Origin: Petaurus breviceps papuanus
Lineage: Eukaryota; Chordata; Mammalia; Diprotodontia; Petauridae
Length of the DNA stretch: 64,000 nucleotides
Direction of reading: 5' to 3'
NCBI GenBank assembly: GCA_028583685.1
Contig: JAMXIF010001253.1
Coordinates: 78,174,962-78,238,961, forward strand
The notes beneath the pieces were generated by a model. It saw nothing but the letters and a program-made list of their open reading frames with translations. It was not told the origin of the DNA and did not search any database. A program made the position numbers and the translations under genes. Below are positions 24,581-37,149 of the stretch, in pieces (within the stretch, counting starts at the first letter, position 1; every line of letters starts with the position of its first letter).

Positions 24581-26989
24581 ATTTGGAGTTGTTCACAGTA
24601 GCAGTCCTCTGGAAAGCTGCTCATGCTTGACTTTACACCCATCTGAAATGATTTGAGGCTAAATAAGAATATAAACATATAAAAATAGCAGAGTAAAGGC
24701 AAGATGGTGGAGTAAAGCAGGAACTCTCTTGAGCTCTCCCAAATTTCCCTCCAAAAAAACTTTAAAATAAATACTTTAAAATGAATTCTGGAGTAGGAGA
24801 ACCAACCAAAGGAAGGAGTGAAATAACTTTTTTAGCCCAAGACAAGTTAAAGGGAAAGGTTTCCCACCTTGAAGTGATAGTGGATTATAATCTAGCACTG
24901 GTGGCCTGGGAAAGCCAGAGGCAGGCCATGCCCCAACAAACCAGCAACAAATCACTATGCCCTGGCATAAGTCATGAGGGAGACTCTGATCTTCTCCCAA
25001 GCCTTGGTGCAAGCCAGAAGTGAGGTCAAGCACCTTAGCATGAGGCAACAGCAGACACCATATCCAGTAAGACACTTCAGGCCTTGGAAGAACCTAAATC
25101 AGCAGCAGCAACTCTTGAAGCTCTCATGTCACAGATGAGAAGGGGCTCCAGTCAACTGATTAAAAGGAGATTATAGGGGACACTTTGCTGGCACTGGGTG
25201 CAGGACTCTGTTGCATTGCCTAAAAGGAGATCTACATTACAGACGTGGTTCACAGTCCCAGGGTATGGAAGAAGACTTGCACACTGAAGGGTGTAGCCAC
25301 AGGGGAGTGAGAATCCTGCTTACTGGTCGAGGGTGGGAAGAAAAAAATGCATGTGATTGTTCACAAATCAGAGCACAGGCCAAGAGAACAGTGACCAATC
25401 CTTTCCTTAGATCATACCACCTAAGAAGAAGTGAAAAATTATACATCACCAGAATTAGCTCTAAAAACAGTAGCACAAAAAACCAGAAATTTGGGACAAT
25501 GCTCCCTCCACCCCATGAGCAGAACTGAATTTTAACATAAAATTTAAAGTAAAGAAATAGCCTTAGAAAAATGAGCAAAAGATTAAACAGACAAATAAAA
25601 AAACCCTAAGAGCATGGACATAGAAAGTTACTGTGGAGACAAAGAGGATCAAAACACAAAGTCAGAAGAGGATAAGTCAAAATGGCTACATAGAAAGCTT
25701 CAAAGAAAATTGTTAATTGTTGTCAGAACCAAAAAGTCCTTCTAGAAGAGTTCAAAGATGATTTTAAAAATTAAATGAAAAAGGTAGGAGAAAAAAACTG
25801 AGAAATGAATGAGAGTCATGCAAGAGAATCATAAAAAAGGGTCAATAGCTTGATAAAGGAAGCATAAAAATTGGGGGGGATGTACAAAAATCACTGAAGA
25901 AGACAACTCTTTAAAGGTAAAAATTGACCCAATGGAAAAGGAAGTACAAAAACTCACTGAAGAAAATAATTCATTAAAAATTAGATTTGGGCAAGTAGAA
26001 GTTAATGATTCCATGAAACATAATAAAAGAGGTATAAAAAATCAACAGAATAAAAAAATAGAAAAAAATAGAAATGTGTCATTGGAAATACAACTGACCT
26101 GAAAAATAAATTGCAGAAAAATAATTTAAGATTTATTTGACTACCTGAAAGCCTTGATCAAAAGCAGAGCCTAACATCATCTTTCAAGAAATTAATAAAG
26201 AAAAATGATATCCTAGAACCAAAAGGCAAAAGAAAAGTTAAAAATCCACTGATGAACTCCTGAAAAAGATCCCAAAATGTTGTAGCCTGATTCCAGAGGC
26301 TTCCAGTTCAAGGAGAAAATACTGAAAGCAACTAGAAAGAAACAATTCATATATCACAGAGACATAGTAAGAATTTCACACTATTTATCAGCTTCTACAT
26401 TCAAGGATCAGAGAGTCTTAAGAAATGATATTGCAGAAGGCAAAGGAGCTAGGATTACAAATAAAAAAATCAGCTACTGAGCAAAATTGAATGCAATACT
26501 TTCAGGGGGAAAAATGAATATTCAAGGAAATAGGGAGCTTTCAAGAATTTCTGAAGACCAGTTTAAACAAAATTTGATTTTCAAACACAACGCTGAAGAA
26601 AAGCATAAACATTTAAACATGAAAAAGAAAATGTAATGAATTCAGTAAGGTTAAAATGTTGATATTCCTACATGTGAAGATGCTACTTATATGCCTTAAG
26701 AACTTTGTCACCATTGGGGCAGTTAAAAGGAGGATAGACAGGCAGAGGGCATGAGTGTGAGTTGATAATCCCAACTTAGATTGGGTTGGTATTAGAAAAA
26801 ATAGAGGTGATAAAGAGGATTGCACTGAGAGAAGGGGGGAGGAAGATATAGAAAGTAGTATATTATCTCACATAAAAGACACCTTTGTATTGGAAGGGAA
26901 AATGGAATGGCAGGCAATGCTTGAATCTTAATTTCATCAGAATTGGCTCAGGGAGGAAATAAAATAATTACTTAGTTGGGAACAGAAAT

Positions 26990-27250
26990 CTATTTTATTC
27001 TAGAGGGAAGAAGGAGAGGATAGGGATAAGAGAAGGAGGGGAGTAATAAAGGGAGGAAGGATTGGAAAATGTAGTTGTCAGAAACAAAACGCCTTTGAGG
27101 AGGAACAGAGTGAAGAGGGGAAGAGAGAAAGAGAGGGTGAAGAGAAGAAGGAGGAGGAGGAAGAGGAGAAGGAGGAGAGAAAAGGATAGAAAGAAAAGGA
27201 GGAGGAAAAAGGAGAGAGAGAAGAGGATGAGGATACAAAGGGGAAAATGG
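26990..27250. repeat. Purine-rich GGA/GAA tract
   Basis: A long AG-only-biased stretch (AGGAGGAGGAAGAGGAGAAG) on the plus strand, in the L1 inter-ORF segment, probably expanded from it. It gives false Lys/Arg-rich (+) and Leu/Pro/Ser-rich (-) frames of 89 and 107 codons. Confidence 0.85.
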
Positions 27251-29089
27251 GATGGAGGGCAATATGCAGTTAATAATCAAAACTGTGAATATGAATGGAG
27301 TGAACTCAACCATAAAATGGAAGTAAACTAAACTAGGAATTGATTTTATGAAAAATAAAATAAACTATAGATAAAGCACTGGTTAATTTGATTAAAAACA
27401 GATAAAGAAGAAAACCAAATTATTGTATCAAAAATAAAAAGAATGAATTCACCACAAATGAAGAGAAAATCAAAGTAATTATTAAGAATGATTTGGGGCA
27501 ATTATATACCAATGAATCTTACAATCTAAGTGAAATGTATGAATATTTAGAACAATATAAACTGCTCAGATGAACAGAAAAGGAGATCAAATAATAAATA
27601 ATTTTATCTTAGAAAAAGAAATTGCTCAAGCCATCAATGAATTATCTAAGAAAAAAAAATTCCCTGAACCAGGTGGATTCAGAAGTTAATTCTACCAAAC
27701 ATTTAAAGAATAATGAATCCTAATACCATATAAACTATATAAAAAATAGTAGGCATAAAAGGAACCCTACCAAATTCCTTTTCTGACACAAAGATGGTGC
27801 TGACACCTTAACCAGGAAGAACAAAAAAAGAGAAAGAAAACTACAGACCAGTTTACCTAATGAATATTGATACAAGAAAAGATTATAGCAATATATCACA
27901 AGGATCATATATTATGATCAGGTGGTATTTATACAAGGAATGCAGGGTTAGTTCAATATTTGGAAAATTATCAGAATAATTGGCTATATTGATAAAAAAG
28001 CAATAAAAATCATATGATTGTCTCAATAGATGTAGAAACAGCTTTTTGACAAGATTCAATATCCATTCCCTTAGAAACAGTAGAAAACATAGGAAGAAAT
28101 GGAGTTATCCTTAAAATGATAAGTGATATTTATCTAACACCATCAGCAAGTATTATCTATAATAGGGTTAAACTAGATGCCTTCCCAGTGAGATCAGGGG
28201 GTGAAACAAGGATGCCCATTATTAACACCATTGTTCAATATTGTTCTAGAAGTACTAGCTATAGACATAAGGAAAGAAGAATAAATTGAAAGAATTAGAA
28301 TAGTCTTAATTAAACTTAATTAAGTTTGCTTATTCAGTGTCATATGAATCAAGCTACCAAAAATTATTCTGTACAGCCAGAAACAATAAAAAAATTACCT
28401 AGAAGAACAAAAGTTCAAGACTATCAAGGGAATTAACAAAAAAATGTGAAGGAGCATGGATTAATCATACCAGATTTTAAACCATATTACAAAACAGTAA
28501 TCATCAAAACAGTCTTGTACTGGCTAAAAAATAGAGTGGTGGATGAGTGGAATTGATTAGTTGCACAATAGTAAATGGCAGTAGTAGATGACTATAGCAA
28601 TCTGTTATTTGATAAGCCCAAAGATCTAATATTTGGGGACAAGAACTATTTGACAAAATATGCTAGGAAAACTGAAAATGTTAGGCCAAAATTAGGTATA
28701 AACCAACATCTTACAATGTATACCAAGTAAGGTCAAAATGGGTACATGATTAAGACATAAAGCATGATACTATGAGTAAATTAGAGGACCATGGAATAGT
28801 TACCTCTCATATCAATAGAGAAGGGAATGATTTATGACAAAACAAGAGACAGAAAGCATTGAGATGTAAAATCGATAATTTTGATTATATTAAATTAAAA
28901 AGAGTTTTCTCAAACAAACAATGCAATCAAGATTAAAAGGAAAGCAGAAAGCTGGGACATGTTTTGTTTTTGTTTTTTTCCATCAAATTCTCCTGATAAA
29001 GATATCATTTTTCAAATATACATAACACTGAGTCAAATTCATAAAAAATACAAGTTATTCATCAATTGATAAATATTCAGTGGATATGA

Positions 29090-29347
29090 GGGGCAGCAAG
29101 GAAGCAGAGTGGATAGAATCTGGAATCAGAAAGATTCATCTACCTGAATTCAAATCTGGCCTCAGACACTTGCTAGCTGTGTTGCCCTGGGCAAGTCATT
29201 TAACCCAGTTTGCCTCAGTTTCCTCATGTGTAAAATGAACTGGAGAAGGAAAACGGAAAACACTCCCATGTCTTTGCTAAGAAAATCCCAAATGGAGTTG
29301 TGAAGAGACAGACACAATTGAAATTATTCAACAACAAAAATAAAAAA
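29090..29347 (+). mobile_element. MAR1 CORE-SINE inside L1 ORF2
   Basis: It starts GGGGCAGCAAGGAAGCAGAG, has the core TGTTGCCCTGGGCAAGTC, and a tail near ATTATTCAACAACAAAAATA. GGATATGA flanks both sides (29082-29089 and 29348-29355). Removing it restores the L1 order from AATATTCAGT to GGATATGAATTGGCAG. Confidence 0.9.
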
Positions 29348-29629
29348 GGATATGAATTGGCAGTTTTCAGATGAAGAAATCAAAGCTCTCTACAGTCATA
29401 TAAAAAAAATCCAAATCACTATTGATTAGAGAAATTCAAATTGAAATGATTTTAGATATCACTTTATATGTGTCAGATTGACTAATATGATAGAAAAGGA
29501 AAATGAAAAATACTGAAGGGATGTGGGAAAATTAGAATATCCATGCCTCTTGGTAGAGTTGTTAATCAATACAACCATTCTGAAGAGCACTTTGTAACTA
29601 TGTCTGAAGGGCTTTAAAACTGTGCAGTT

Positions 29630-29787
29630 GGGGGAGGCTAGGTGGCACATTGAATAGAGCACTGGCCCTGGAGTCAGGAGGACCTGAGTTCAAATCTGGC
29701 CTCAGACACTTGACACACTTACTAGCCATGTGACCTTGGGCAAGTCACTTAACCCCAATAGTCCTTCCAAACAACAACAACAAAAAA
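29630..29787 (+). mobile_element. Short Mar1-family SINE in L1, 13-bp target duplication
   Basis: It runs from GGGGGAGGCTAGGTGGCAC through CTGGAGTCAGGAGGACCTG to an A-rich tail. AAAACTGTGCAGT occurs at 29616-29628 and AAAACTGTGCAGT at 29788-29800. It is well preserved, hence young. Confidence 0.92.
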
Positions 29788-29800
29788 AAAACTGTGCAGT

Positions 29801-31596
29801 CTTGACAAAGCCAGGATGATGGAGTAGAAACAGGACCTCTGCACAGCTCCAGCTCCTACCACCTCCAATACATATATAAAAAATTACTCTAAACAAATTT
29901 TAGAGCTACAGAACCCACAAAGTGACAGAGAGATACAAATTTCCCACTGAATGCAGACCAGCAGACTGGCAGTAAGGGAGCAGAGCACAGTCCAACATGA
30001 GCCCTGTGGTTCGGGCCCCAGGGTAGCCCCAACCAGCTGTGGACAAAGCAGACTTTAGGACAGTGAATCACCAGAAGCTGTGGCAGTTTCCAGACTTCTC
30101 AACCCATAATCACCAAGAGAAAGTAAAAAGGTCAGTCCAGAGCTCTGTTGGAAGAGGGGGGTCTAAAGAATGCACTCCAGGGCCCCTGCCCTTGGGGTGA
30201 GAAGTGGCAGAGGTGTAGCTGCTGCCTCTACTGCCTTCTGGCCTGCAGATCTTAGGGGGACCAAGTGACCATTTGTAATGGGAATGTAAATTTTAAAGAT
30301 CTTCCCTGCCCCTAGGCTAAAGTGCACCTGGAGCCTGGGGTGGGAGGCTTGTTTTTCAGTAGACACTTCTTGATTGGCTAGTGGGTCAATAAGGTTGTTA
30401 CATTCTCTGAGCCAGGAGAAGGCTATATAAGTCCTGATGTGTAGCTTTGTTTTGGGGCTCACTTTGAGAAGTGTTCTGTGATTTGATCTGGATTCTGGGA
30501 AGCCATTGTTGAGAGCCCCCCCTCAGCTTTGAAAAACCCAGATGTTGAAACCCAGATGTTGATTTTGTATGGATGTAATGGTTGGACAGTTTGGAAAGTG
30601 TCTACTTGATCTGTTTCTCTGTCTTGATAATTATGTCTGTATATTCTGAAGTTCGGGGTGTTGACCTTTTTCCCCTGAACTATGTAAACGATACATATGT
30701 TTGACTGATTAAAGTAAGCTTGTTAACCCATTTTGAGTTGCTTTCCTTTATCAAAGTAGATCCAAGAACCTGTGTTGGCAGCAAACCCTGGGGATGCTTG
30801 GGGTGCTTGCTGCTACACCATTCAGAGGGTAATCACTCCTACTTTGACATGTTTGGATCTGGATTGCGGTCTTGGGTGGTGGTCCTGAGGTGTGTGGCCA
30901 GTGTGCCAGAGCTTGTGGGTGCTGCAGGCAGGGTGCCCTCCTAATAGCTCCAATGAGGATAAGAATGCCTTAAAAAGAAGAATTTGCCAGGTGGAAAAGG
31001 AATTTCAAAAACTCACTAAAGAGAATAATTCCTTCAAAATTAGATTGGAGCAAATGGAGTCTTATGACATTATGAGAAATCAGGATACTATAAAACAGAT
31101 CCAAACAAATGAACAAAATAGAAGGCAATATGAGATATCTCATTGGAAAAACCAATGATCTGGAAAATAGATCAAGGAGAGATAATTTAAAAATTATTGG
31201 ACTACCTGAAAGCCATGATCAAAAAAAGCCTAGATACCATCTTGCAAGAAATTCTCCAGGAAAATTGCCCTGATATTCTAGAAAAAGAGGGCAAAATAGA
31301 AATTGAAATACTTCACTGATCACCTTTTGAAAAAGATCCCAAAAGGAAAACTCCTAGGAATATTATAGCCAAATTCTAGAGTTCCCAGGTCAAAGAGAAA
31401 ATACTGCAAGAAGTCAGGAAGAAACAATTTGAGTATTGTGGAAACACTATCAGGATAACGCAAGACCTAGCAGCTTCTACCTTAAGGGATCAATGGTCTT
31501 GGAATAGGATATTCCAGAGGTCAAATGAGCTAGGATTAAAACCAAGAATCACCTGTCCAGCAAAACTGAGTATAATGCTTTAGGGAAGAATATGCT
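29801..31596 (+). mobile_element. Second L1: leader and ORF1 part, carrying a solo LTR
   Basis: The leader starts around AGCCAGGATGATGGAGTAGA. After the LTR at 30274-30817 the leader continues to about 30950. Then comes ORF1: a coiled-coil run (residues such as KEFQKLTKENNSFKIRLEQM at about 30997-31056), the block RRDNLKIIGLPESHDQ near 31170-31220, and the C-terminal GNTIRITQDLAASTLKG near 31440-31490. The latter parallels GN.IRLTADLS.ETLQA in human ORF1p. The frame is interrupted and no ORF2 follows. Confidence 0.85.
30274..30817 (+). mobile_element. Solo ERV LTR (family A), 544 bp
   Basis: The ends are TGTAATGG...CTGCTACA, and the 5-bp target duplication CCATT is present on both sides (30269-30273 and 30818-30822). 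A TATA box (CTATATAAG, about 30423-30431) and a polyadenylation-type ATTAAA (about 30709-30714) fit an LTR promoter and R/U5 boundary. The solo state implies past LTR-LTR recombination. It belongs to the same family as 50073-50598. It is a fossil without internal genes, and open frames across it are incidental. The 5-bp duplication does not by itself settle the ERV class. Confidence 0.85.
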
Positions 31597-32172
31597 TATC
31601 TGGTACTGATATGGGGTCAGCAACACTGAAGCTCCTGGGATGGATGGGTCTGGCCCCTGCAGAACATCTGTTCTCCCATCCTACTTTGAAGCACTGGAAG
31701 GTCTGGCTGCTTGAAGATACCTGTCCACTTGGCATTGTGCCTCCTGCAGCTGTGCTTCTTGTTGTGCTGAAACAAAGGGAGGTTTGGCTGCTGTAGTATG
31801 CCAGTCTGCTGGAACATATGGTTGTTTTCAAAGCTGGAGTCTACTGGTTCTCCTGTTTGTGTCAAGGTGCTCAGGAGGTCCTGGTATTAGTGCTTGCCCT
31901 GGGGCTCAGGATCTCTCCATGATTTGCTGAGGTAGTGATTGCCACTAGCTTACTAGGAAGCCTCCCATCCTGTACTGCTCCCTTCCACCAGAACAAGAGG
32001 GACATTTCCTGTTAATGTCCTATGCCTCTTGGGCTACAAGACTGCTGCATTCTATCTTTCTGCTGACTCAGCTTCTCCAGGGTTTTTCCTGGGATGATAT
32101 TTTCTGGGTTTTTAAAGGCCAGTAAGGGAGAGTGAGAGTGACTTACTTCTTACTCAATCACCTTGGCTCCTG
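31597..32172 (-). mobile_element. L1 5' leader fragment in reverse orientation
   Basis: On the minus strand it begins near AGGAGCCAAGGTGATTGAGT, a typical marsupial-L1-like start (compare AAGATGGTGGAGTAAA), followed by GC-richer leader sequence. It abuts the plus-strand ORF1 of the previous L1 at about 31596, so the two face each other. Confidence 0.6.
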
Positions 32173-32179
32173 GGGTCTC

Positions 32180-33087
32180 CCAGTTAAAAATTTTAATGAA
32201 TTATTTTCTTCCATTGGCTTTTGTACATCCTTTTACATTTGGTCAATTCTATTTTTTAAGTGTTATTTTCTTTAGTCAATTTTTATGCTTCTTTTTCTAC
32301 TTGTTGATACTTTTTTATAATTCAGCATAACTTTCATTTATTTTCTCAATTTTTCTTCTACCTTTCTTACCTGATTTAAAAGATCCTTTTTGAGGTCTTT
32401 CAAGAGGACTTATTTGGCTTGAGATCGATTCATATCTTTCTTTGGGACTTTGTAAGTAGGCATATTGACATTGTTGTCCTCTTTTGAGTTTGTATTTTGA
32501 TCTTCCCTGCCATCATAATTTTCTATATAGAAGACTATTTTTGATTTTTTCCTTCTTTTTTGAAATTGAACTCTGTCCTTGGGGTAAAGGGGGCACTGTC
32601 CCAAGCTCCTTATGCTGGGGTCCAGGGACCTGGTCACTAGCTTTTCATGCTGAGGCCTCAGGTGCTAGTTGCTTGTCTGTTGCACTGGGGTATCTCAGTC
32701 TAATTGTGCCTATTGTGCCAGGGGTTCTGGGGTTAGCAATTTTCCTTCTGAGTTGGGGCTGGAGGCTTAATAGCTTACCTCGTATGCCACTAGGCTGCTT
32801 AGCCAGGACTGTGGTTCCCTTGGTTGGTCCTCTGTGCTGTGGCTAAGAGCCTCCCAGTGGCTTACATGGACACCTTCTGCACTGGGCTACTCTTCCCTTT
32901 TCCAAATGAGATAGGCTTTTCCCAAAATCCTTCTAAGTTCCCTTAAGCTGGCAAATTGTTACACCCCGTCTTTCTCTGGGTTCTGTCACTCCATTTAGTG
33001 ACTTGATCTAACATTGTTCCTGAGGAAAACTGTGGAGAGCTTGGGCAACTTCCTTGCTTTTCTCTGCCATTTTGGCTCTACCTCCTT
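32180..33087 (-). mobile_element. L1 leader plus ORF1 N-terminal part, reverse orientation
   Basis: On the minus strand it starts near AGGTAGAGCCAAAATGGCAG (about 33085), passes through a GC-rich leader, and enters ORF1 at about 32560-32400 with residues such as KKSKIVFYIENYDGREDQNT and VPKKDMNRSQAK, then a coiled-coil stretch to about 32180. The later ORF1 and ORF2 are missing. It ends where the previous reversed L1 leader starts. Confidence 0.75.
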
Positions 33088-33099
33088 AGAAGTAATTTT

Positions 33100-36000
33100 T
33101 AAATAGTTTTCTTAAAATGAATTTTTCTGGGCAGACTAACTCACTATACTAAATGACCTACACGTTATTTTTTGTTTATCCTTTATTCTCCTTTTAAAAC
33201 AATTGGTATTGTAGTTTGCCTTCTTAATGATTCATCTTAGAGGAAATAAGAAGGTAATGTCAATAAGACATGTACTATGCCAAATGTTCATGCTCTGTGG
33301 CAATAGAACTAGTTAAATTTCACTCTTATTTAACTCTCAATTACTGAAAGAGATGAGACTGGAAAGATAGGTCATGCATTCTTGAAGTTGAAGCCTTTAA
33401 TAATTTACATTTAATTAGAGACAAAGTAAGATTGTAAAAGTCATTTCATTCAAGTATTGTTTTTCTTCCTAAATAACACATATAGCCTTATTATAAAAAA
33501 TTGCATATGATTTTGGACATATAAGATTTGAATACATATTAATGTCATTAAGAGGTCTAATGACATTGGGATAGACCAGCCAGGATTAGATGTGTTGAGG
33601 ATAATGTGTTACTGTTGTCTAGTAAAAGTAGAGATTTGTTATGCAAAGGGCATCAATGTTAATGGTATGTGCACTCTGTTTGATCAATAGTTCATATAAA
33701 GACCTTAGTTTTTCCCAAAACAGAGTAAGTTCAGCTTATACATAGGAGTTATAAATGACTGTGGGAAATGAAAGGACATTAATTAGGGTGAAGCATATTG
33801 GTCAGAAAATGTGTGTGTGTGTTAGAATATTAGAAATATATTAGAAAGTGTATAACATGTGGAATCAACAGATACCAGAGATAGAAAATCACCTACTAAT
33901 TTTGTGAATGTATGAAGAGGTGAAAGCCATCTAAACTCTCTGATCTTTAGTTTCTTCATCTAAAAAATATGGATAATTTCTGTTAACATCTGTGCATACT
34001 CAGCAGTTTTTGTGTACCTCTGTCTCTCTCCAAAAATATGTATGTGTGTGTGTGTAGTTGTCAACTATCATTATCCCCTTCAAAGAAACTCTTCCCCCCC
34101 CCATAAAAGGGAAACAAGACATCTTTAAGTGCAGAGTGATAATTTCCCAGAGATTTCACAGTTTATCTACGAGCATTTTCCTTCTTTCCTCCACACCACC
34201 ATCTTTATGAGAATTAATTCTAGATTTAGTTGAAGCCTCTGTGATCTGTTTACCAACAGTTTCTACATTAGCTGTAACTAATAGACACACCATATGCTAA
34301 GGATGATAACTGTATTATTCTTCTCTTAGACAGTGGTAGTTTTATAGTTTTCTTATGTGTCCTCCTTAGATTCAGTGGGAGCTGACAGTTATAGAATTCA
34401 CTGAGAATGACTCTGGATGGAGTGATTTCTTGTGTTTGGCTCTAAAGAACAAATGAAAATATGGTGATAATCAAATATAGGGAAGTTATTAAGTCTGGAA
34501 CAGTGGCCTTTGTCAGTTATAGCCTAGTTATATCACAACTTAATATATTTTAGTTATGACAGTTTGATTTGCTTTTCTTTGAACCATAATAGTTGCTAGC
34601 ACTTATTGTCTTTGCTCAATCTGCATATCTGAGGAAGGTCCTTCTTCCATCTACTGAATGTTAGATATTTTATCTTCTGTAGTTTTGTTTCTCAGAATCT
34701 CTGCAATTCCCCTTGCTCAAAATGTTTCCTTGGCACTATACCCATTATCTAGGTAGAGTGATTTTTTTTGTAAGAACTCTATTCTCTAATGATACACAGA
34801 ATTGTGATGGAGCCAGATAGAGAGCATCTTATTTATTGCTGCCTTTACATTTATATTGATTTAAATTGGCACTTTGTAGGGCACATTCAAGGCACAGAAT
34901 TTGTCTCTTATTGTCTCATGTCTTAGCAATGTTATACTAAAGTCTTCTATGCTAGCTTTGGGAAAGTGGTCAACACCTTTCATTTGCCCAGAGCAGTTCC
35001 TTTTATCACAGGTTGATGACCCTTTCCTTTAAGATTTAGAGGGTTCTAGATTTACCCTGCTTGGTTCTAGCCTCCAAATCACCAGGGAAGGTTTTTCTCA
35101 CAAATCAGTAAGATTTATTAAACCTGGTGCCAGGAATTATTCTGACATCATTTATACAAAGAAAAAAAATTACTATCTCTGTCAGCAGAAGCAATAATGA
35201 AAAGAGGAAAGCATGGTTTTTGCAACACAAGGTTCAGCAGACTAAAGTGAAAATAATTTCAGTCCAAAGGTGCATGCTGTTTTCAAGGAATTTTCTTTTC
35301 AGAGAAAATGTCATGTTTCTACTAGATTTCTACTTTTCATAAGATCTTATATATTCTATTGGGGAAAAAACATGTACACATCTAATAAGGACAAATATAC
35401 ATATATGTATGTGTATATACACACTTGTGTGTGTGTGTGTGTGTGTGTGTGATTTTGTGGTTTGTACTTAAGAGATCCAGGTCAAAATTTATGTTCAAAG
35501 TAGGGAATGCTGGGAGCATTCTACCTGCCAGATTTTTATTAATTGAAAGTGCCCTTGCTTGCAGTATGAGTCATTTGGGGACTTGGTATGTGTTTCATAT
35601 CAAGTACCAGGGGGTACTAGGAAAGACCAGACTAAGGATAGGCCTATATAATAAACTAGACAGCCAAGAAGAGCAGGTAAGACAGGAAATATCCAGGCAT
35701 GTTTATAGAAGAAAGGATAGACAGTTGGTTAGAGAGTCCAAGCAATTTGACAGCAGGGGACATCTGAATGTCTTAGCAGGTAGGTGAATGCACTGTGCCA
35801 AGGGAGTCTAATGGTAACCAATTGCCAGCAACCCTGGGAAGAGACAGTGAGGACTGGGATTGAGGCTTATCAATCCCGTCCTTAGAGTATTGGCTAAAGC
35901 AAGGCAGAGTCTCAGTCCTGAAGTGAAGCCTTAAGGTAAAGTTTAAGTGGTCCCAGGTACAGAAGTCAGAAGTTAGGCTACTCATTATTGCAAAAATAAC

Positions 36001-37140
36001 ATATATATGAATAAGCTCTTTCTTTCTCTGGAGTATATTATGAATTGTACATTATTCTGCCATCACATGGCATGCTCATAGTTTTTCAAGTAAATCACAT
36101 GAATCTCTTTAATTAAAACATAACTTGTATTTTTGTTCGGAGGCTTCTCCATTCCCTTTATTTTAGATTCCTGAATAATCTTTAAGAATATAGTTTTATT
36201 TTTATAATGTAATTAACATCTCCCAATAGACCTTTTCAAAGCACAATCCAGATACTGTATAATGGGCAATTGTTTATTTGTATTGATTTACATATGTTTG
36301 TTAATACCTTTGTGTACTATGTTGCCTTATCCAATATTTCCAATACTCGCATTGGGTAATATGGAAGAACTACTGAAAATTTCAAAGGAGCTTAAAGAAA
36401 CAAATAGGAAAAATGAAAATGGCTCATTAATATAATTTTTCCTATATCACCACAGTTCCTCTGTTCTGTAACAATCCATTTTTTCTTGATTTTTCTGTTT
36501 TCTCATTGTGACTATAATTAGAAGTAAGACCTATATCTCTAGAAAGAAAAATATATGTAACTCAGAAGGAAATCAGACCATTTCTGAAGTAGATAAATCC
36601 TAAGAAAAATGCTTCTTTTCAATGGCAGGGGAAATCTGTTACAGTTCAGGGGCAGGGCAGTTTGATGGAGCAAAGTTAGGGTTAACTAAGATTAGATATG
36701 AGAAAAACTGTTCTGTCATCACATTGCTCTTCAACTTGATTCAAGTGATTATGATGACTTATTTGACTGTTTACATTTTTATGGTTTATGGCTTACATTT
36801 GAGAATTGATCCTTAATATATTCATTCTAATGCAGTGTGAACAAGAAAATGAACATTATATTTGCTTATGAAATTGTAGCCCTTAGTAGTTTTCTAACTA
36901 TGTTACTATATTACTGTCCAAAACTGTCTCCCTGTGTCAGTATTTCTTTATATGAAACAATTGAAAAAACACAATTTTTATCTATTTATATATCTTGTCA
37001 TATTTTGAGGAAAATCCATACATATCCAAGTACACATACGTATAAATATAAATTTCTTGCATGTATATAAAATTATACATGTTCATATAAATGGGTGCAT
37101 ACTTGTATATGCTTGCATGCATGCAAATAGACATATATAC
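33100..37140. other. Mostly unique DNA with sparse repeats
   Basis: A MIR-like piece lies at about 33860-33995 (TCTTTAGTTTCTTCATCTAA). A TG microsatellite lies at 35398-35452. The 35460-35990 part is less AT-rich and unclassified. No exon is supported; the 120-codon frame at 35425-35787 starts inside the TG repeat and has no recognisable domain. Confidence 0.45.
35398..35452. repeat. TATG then TG microsatellite
   Basis: CATATATGTATGTGTATATA is followed by about 26 bp of pure GT. Confidence 0.9.
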
Positions 37141-37149
37141 ATAACTCAA

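Larger units (their letters stand above)
24697..29800 (+). mobile_element. L1 LINE, long copy with leader, ORF1 and ORF2 remnants
   Basis: The 5' leader begins near AGGCAAGATGGTGGAGTAAA. ORF1 remnants (about 25560-26500) show the Lys/Glu-rich coiled coil and the C-terminal block near TATCACAGAGACATAGTAAG. A purine-rich inter-ORF segment (about 26990-27250) precedes the ORF2 start (ATGAATGGAGTGAACTCAAC; compare MNG(M/L)N(S/A)PIKR). ORF2 then resumes after the endonuclease domain, with CTACAGACCAGTTTACCTAA (YRPVYL), GATGTAGAAACAGCTTTTTG and CAAGGATGCCCATTATTAAC (QGCPLL). Most of the endonuclease is absent by internal deletion, and both frames are multiply broken. Two SINEs lie inside it. It ends where a second L1 leader begins at about 29801. 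Confidence 0.85.

Noticed and set aside
23508-24597. Exact LTR boundaries TGTGAAGCC...GTTGTTCACA for the 23.4-24.6 kb block
   Set aside because: The flanks show no duplicated target sequence, so the ends cannot be fixed.
27062-27331. Lys/Arg-rich 89-codon frame
   Set aside because: A translation of the purine-rich inter-ORF segment of an L1.
31580-31865. Opposing 61-83-codon frames
   Set aside because: They sit at the junction between an L1 ORF1 and a reversed L1 leader, and the less AT-rich leader yields chance open frames on both strands.
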